Shown here piece after piece: positions 5,701 through 5,815 of a stretch of 5,815 nucleotides of DNA. Under the pieces are notes generated by a model. The model was not told where the DNA came from. It made no database searches and worked only from the letters and a program-made list of their open reading frames with translations. How positions within the stretch are numbered: position 1 is the stretch's first letter; every line of letters starts with the position of its first letter. Made by a program: the position numbers and the translations under genes. Source of the DNA: Noviherbaspirillum sp. (lineage in GTDB: Bacteria; Pseudomonadota; Gammaproteobacteria; Burkholderiales; Burkholderiaceae); contig JAQGLQ010000355.1 in NCBI GenBank assembly GCA_028292785.1, positions 1 through 5,815 on the forward strand. The letters are read 5' to 3'.

Positions 5701-5815
5701 CGATCGCATGGATCGCGCTTTCATAGGCGCTGTGATAGCGGTCCGCGTCATCCTCGGTCAGCGCCGCTTCGCCCAGCATGTCGTAGGAATAGCGATATCC
5801 GCGCGCCTCATTGCG
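2771..5815 (-). CDS. putA: Bifunctional proline dehydrogenase / P5C dehydrogenase PutA, N-terminus beyond window
   Basis: PutA oxidises proline to pyrroline-5-carboxylate with FAD, then glutamate semialdehyde to glutamate with NAD+, passing the intermediate internally; it associates with the membrane during turnover. The frame is open to the window edge, giving 1014 visible residues beginning RNEARGYRYSYDMLGEAA. The proline dehydrogenase barrel covers about 1-305: GPGISVKLSALHPRY (50-64), GIGFVVQAYQKRCPF, LVKGAYWD (159-166), FATHNAHT, and RRLLENGAN with substrate-binding Arg279/Arg280. The P5C dehydrogenase domain covers about 380-820: SPWNFP (Asn494), FTGSTEVAQ, AETGGQNA (Glu596), SAGQRCSALR with catalytic Cys630, EVFGPVL, QPFGGEGKSGTGPKAGGP. 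The remaining 190 residues form a degenerate ALDH-like C-terminal domain ending in the conserved tail LVPVIE...WRLVAERALCVNTTAAGGNASL, as in long PutAs. By alignment to E. coli PutA about 200-290 N-terminal residues are missing, so the presence of a ribbon-helix-helix repressor domain cannot be judged. All visible catalytic residues are intact. Confidence 0.95.
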   Translation of the reverse strand, partial: RNEARGYRYSYDMLGEAALTEDDADRYHSAYESAIHAIGTAADGRGIKNGPGISVKLSALHPRYSRAQRERVMTELLPRLKRLVMLARQYGIGLNIDAEEADRLELSLDLMEALAFDPDLAGFDGIGFVVQAYQKRCPFVIDYLADLARRSRHRFMVRLVKGAYWDAEIKRAQVDGMPDYPVYTRKAHTDVSYLVCAQKLLAEADVLYPQFATHNAHTLATVYARAGELGVTDYEFQCLHGMGETLYDQIVGPENLSRPCRIYAPVGSHETLLPYLVRRLLENGANSSFVNQIVDRDMPVEALIADPFDMAGTSGGEPHPAIALPSQLFGAERRNSAGCDLSDENTLREVDAAFGRFGLRQWLAAPLLVTGGGSGTTKALANPANRRDVVGHVIEADEKDAAAALSAACAHASAWNAMPRSARAAMLERAADLMETRRHELMALAVREAGKSLPNAIAEVREAVDFLRYYAARIRMQAYEGEGLGPVVCISPWNFPLAIFVGQVSAALAAGNVVLAKPAEQTPLIACRAVQMLHEAGIPRAALQFLPGRGETVGAALVADTRVRGVIFTGSTEVAQLINRRLAGRAAAEPCALIAETGGQNAMIVDSSALPEQVVQDVMVSAFDSAGQRCSALRVLCLQEEIADRTLAMLKGAMRELRIGPPDRLSVDIGPVIDEEARQNLLHHIEAMRAQGKPIFQLPLPAQCMHGTFVAPTLIDIASLSELRREVFGPVLHVLRYRRQQLPELLATIDAIGYGLTLGIHSRIDETIAFITARARVGNIYVNRNIVGAVVGVQPFGGEGKSGTGPKAGGPYYLMRLQRDAAIAQDMHGARPRVSSAALASLLEWSATHGHADLLAAGERYAHASPLSTSVALPGPTGERNTLSYAPRGLLLCCAGDPDSLLHQLAAVFATGNQAAIDRATAALLPDLPQPVRDAIRIVGDMRNRDLRLALADSSRLAWLHAELAELSGAGDALVPVIETGARDIPLWRLVAERALCVNTTAAGGNASLMTLRN

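Overview
The window is GC-rich DNA with long antisense shadow frames over every gene, as expected from strong G/C bias at third codon positions. The proteins look like those of a Betaproteobacterium, most likely order Burkholderiales and perhaps Oxalobacteraceae. This placement is from protein resemblance only and is not proven.

Layout. (1) Positions 1-100 look like a break: the + strand of about 36-98 reads as a short piece of a P-type cation ATPase, and the neighbouring minus-strand gene loses its family homology at the same place. (2) Positions 70-1155 (minus) hold mmsA, a CoA-acylating methylmalonate-semialdehyde dehydrogenase with an intact active site but without about the last quarter of the protein. 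(3) Positions 1156-1965 form an 810-base stretch with no credible gene. It carries the most unusual feature of the window: two copies of a module of about 235 bases, 372 bases apart. Each copy has five DnaA-box-like nonamers at identical relative positions, ending in a DnaA box, a fixed 20-base step, a CTA/TTA trinucleotide run like the DnaA-trios of bacterial origins, and an AT-rich segment. I read this as a candidate, possibly duplicated, replication-origin or DnaA-binding region. (4) Positions 1966-2739 (plus) encode a 5'-methylthioadenosine/S-adenosylhomocysteine nucleosidase. (5) Positions 2771-5815 (minus) encode the C-terminal 1014 residues of a long PutA with proline dehydrogenase, P5C dehydrogenase and an extra C-terminal domain; its N-terminus lies beyond the right edge.

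The three genes do not form an operon. mmsA and the nucleosidase gene diverge from the origin-like region, and the nucleosidase gene and putA converge across a 31-base gap. mmsA (valine and beta-alanine catabolism) and putA (proline to glutamate) are both catabolic members of the aldehyde dehydrogenase superfamily, but nothing here shows that they are co-regulated. No dnaA, dnaN, rpmH, rep or par gene is visible, so the origin reading rests on the DNA motifs alone.
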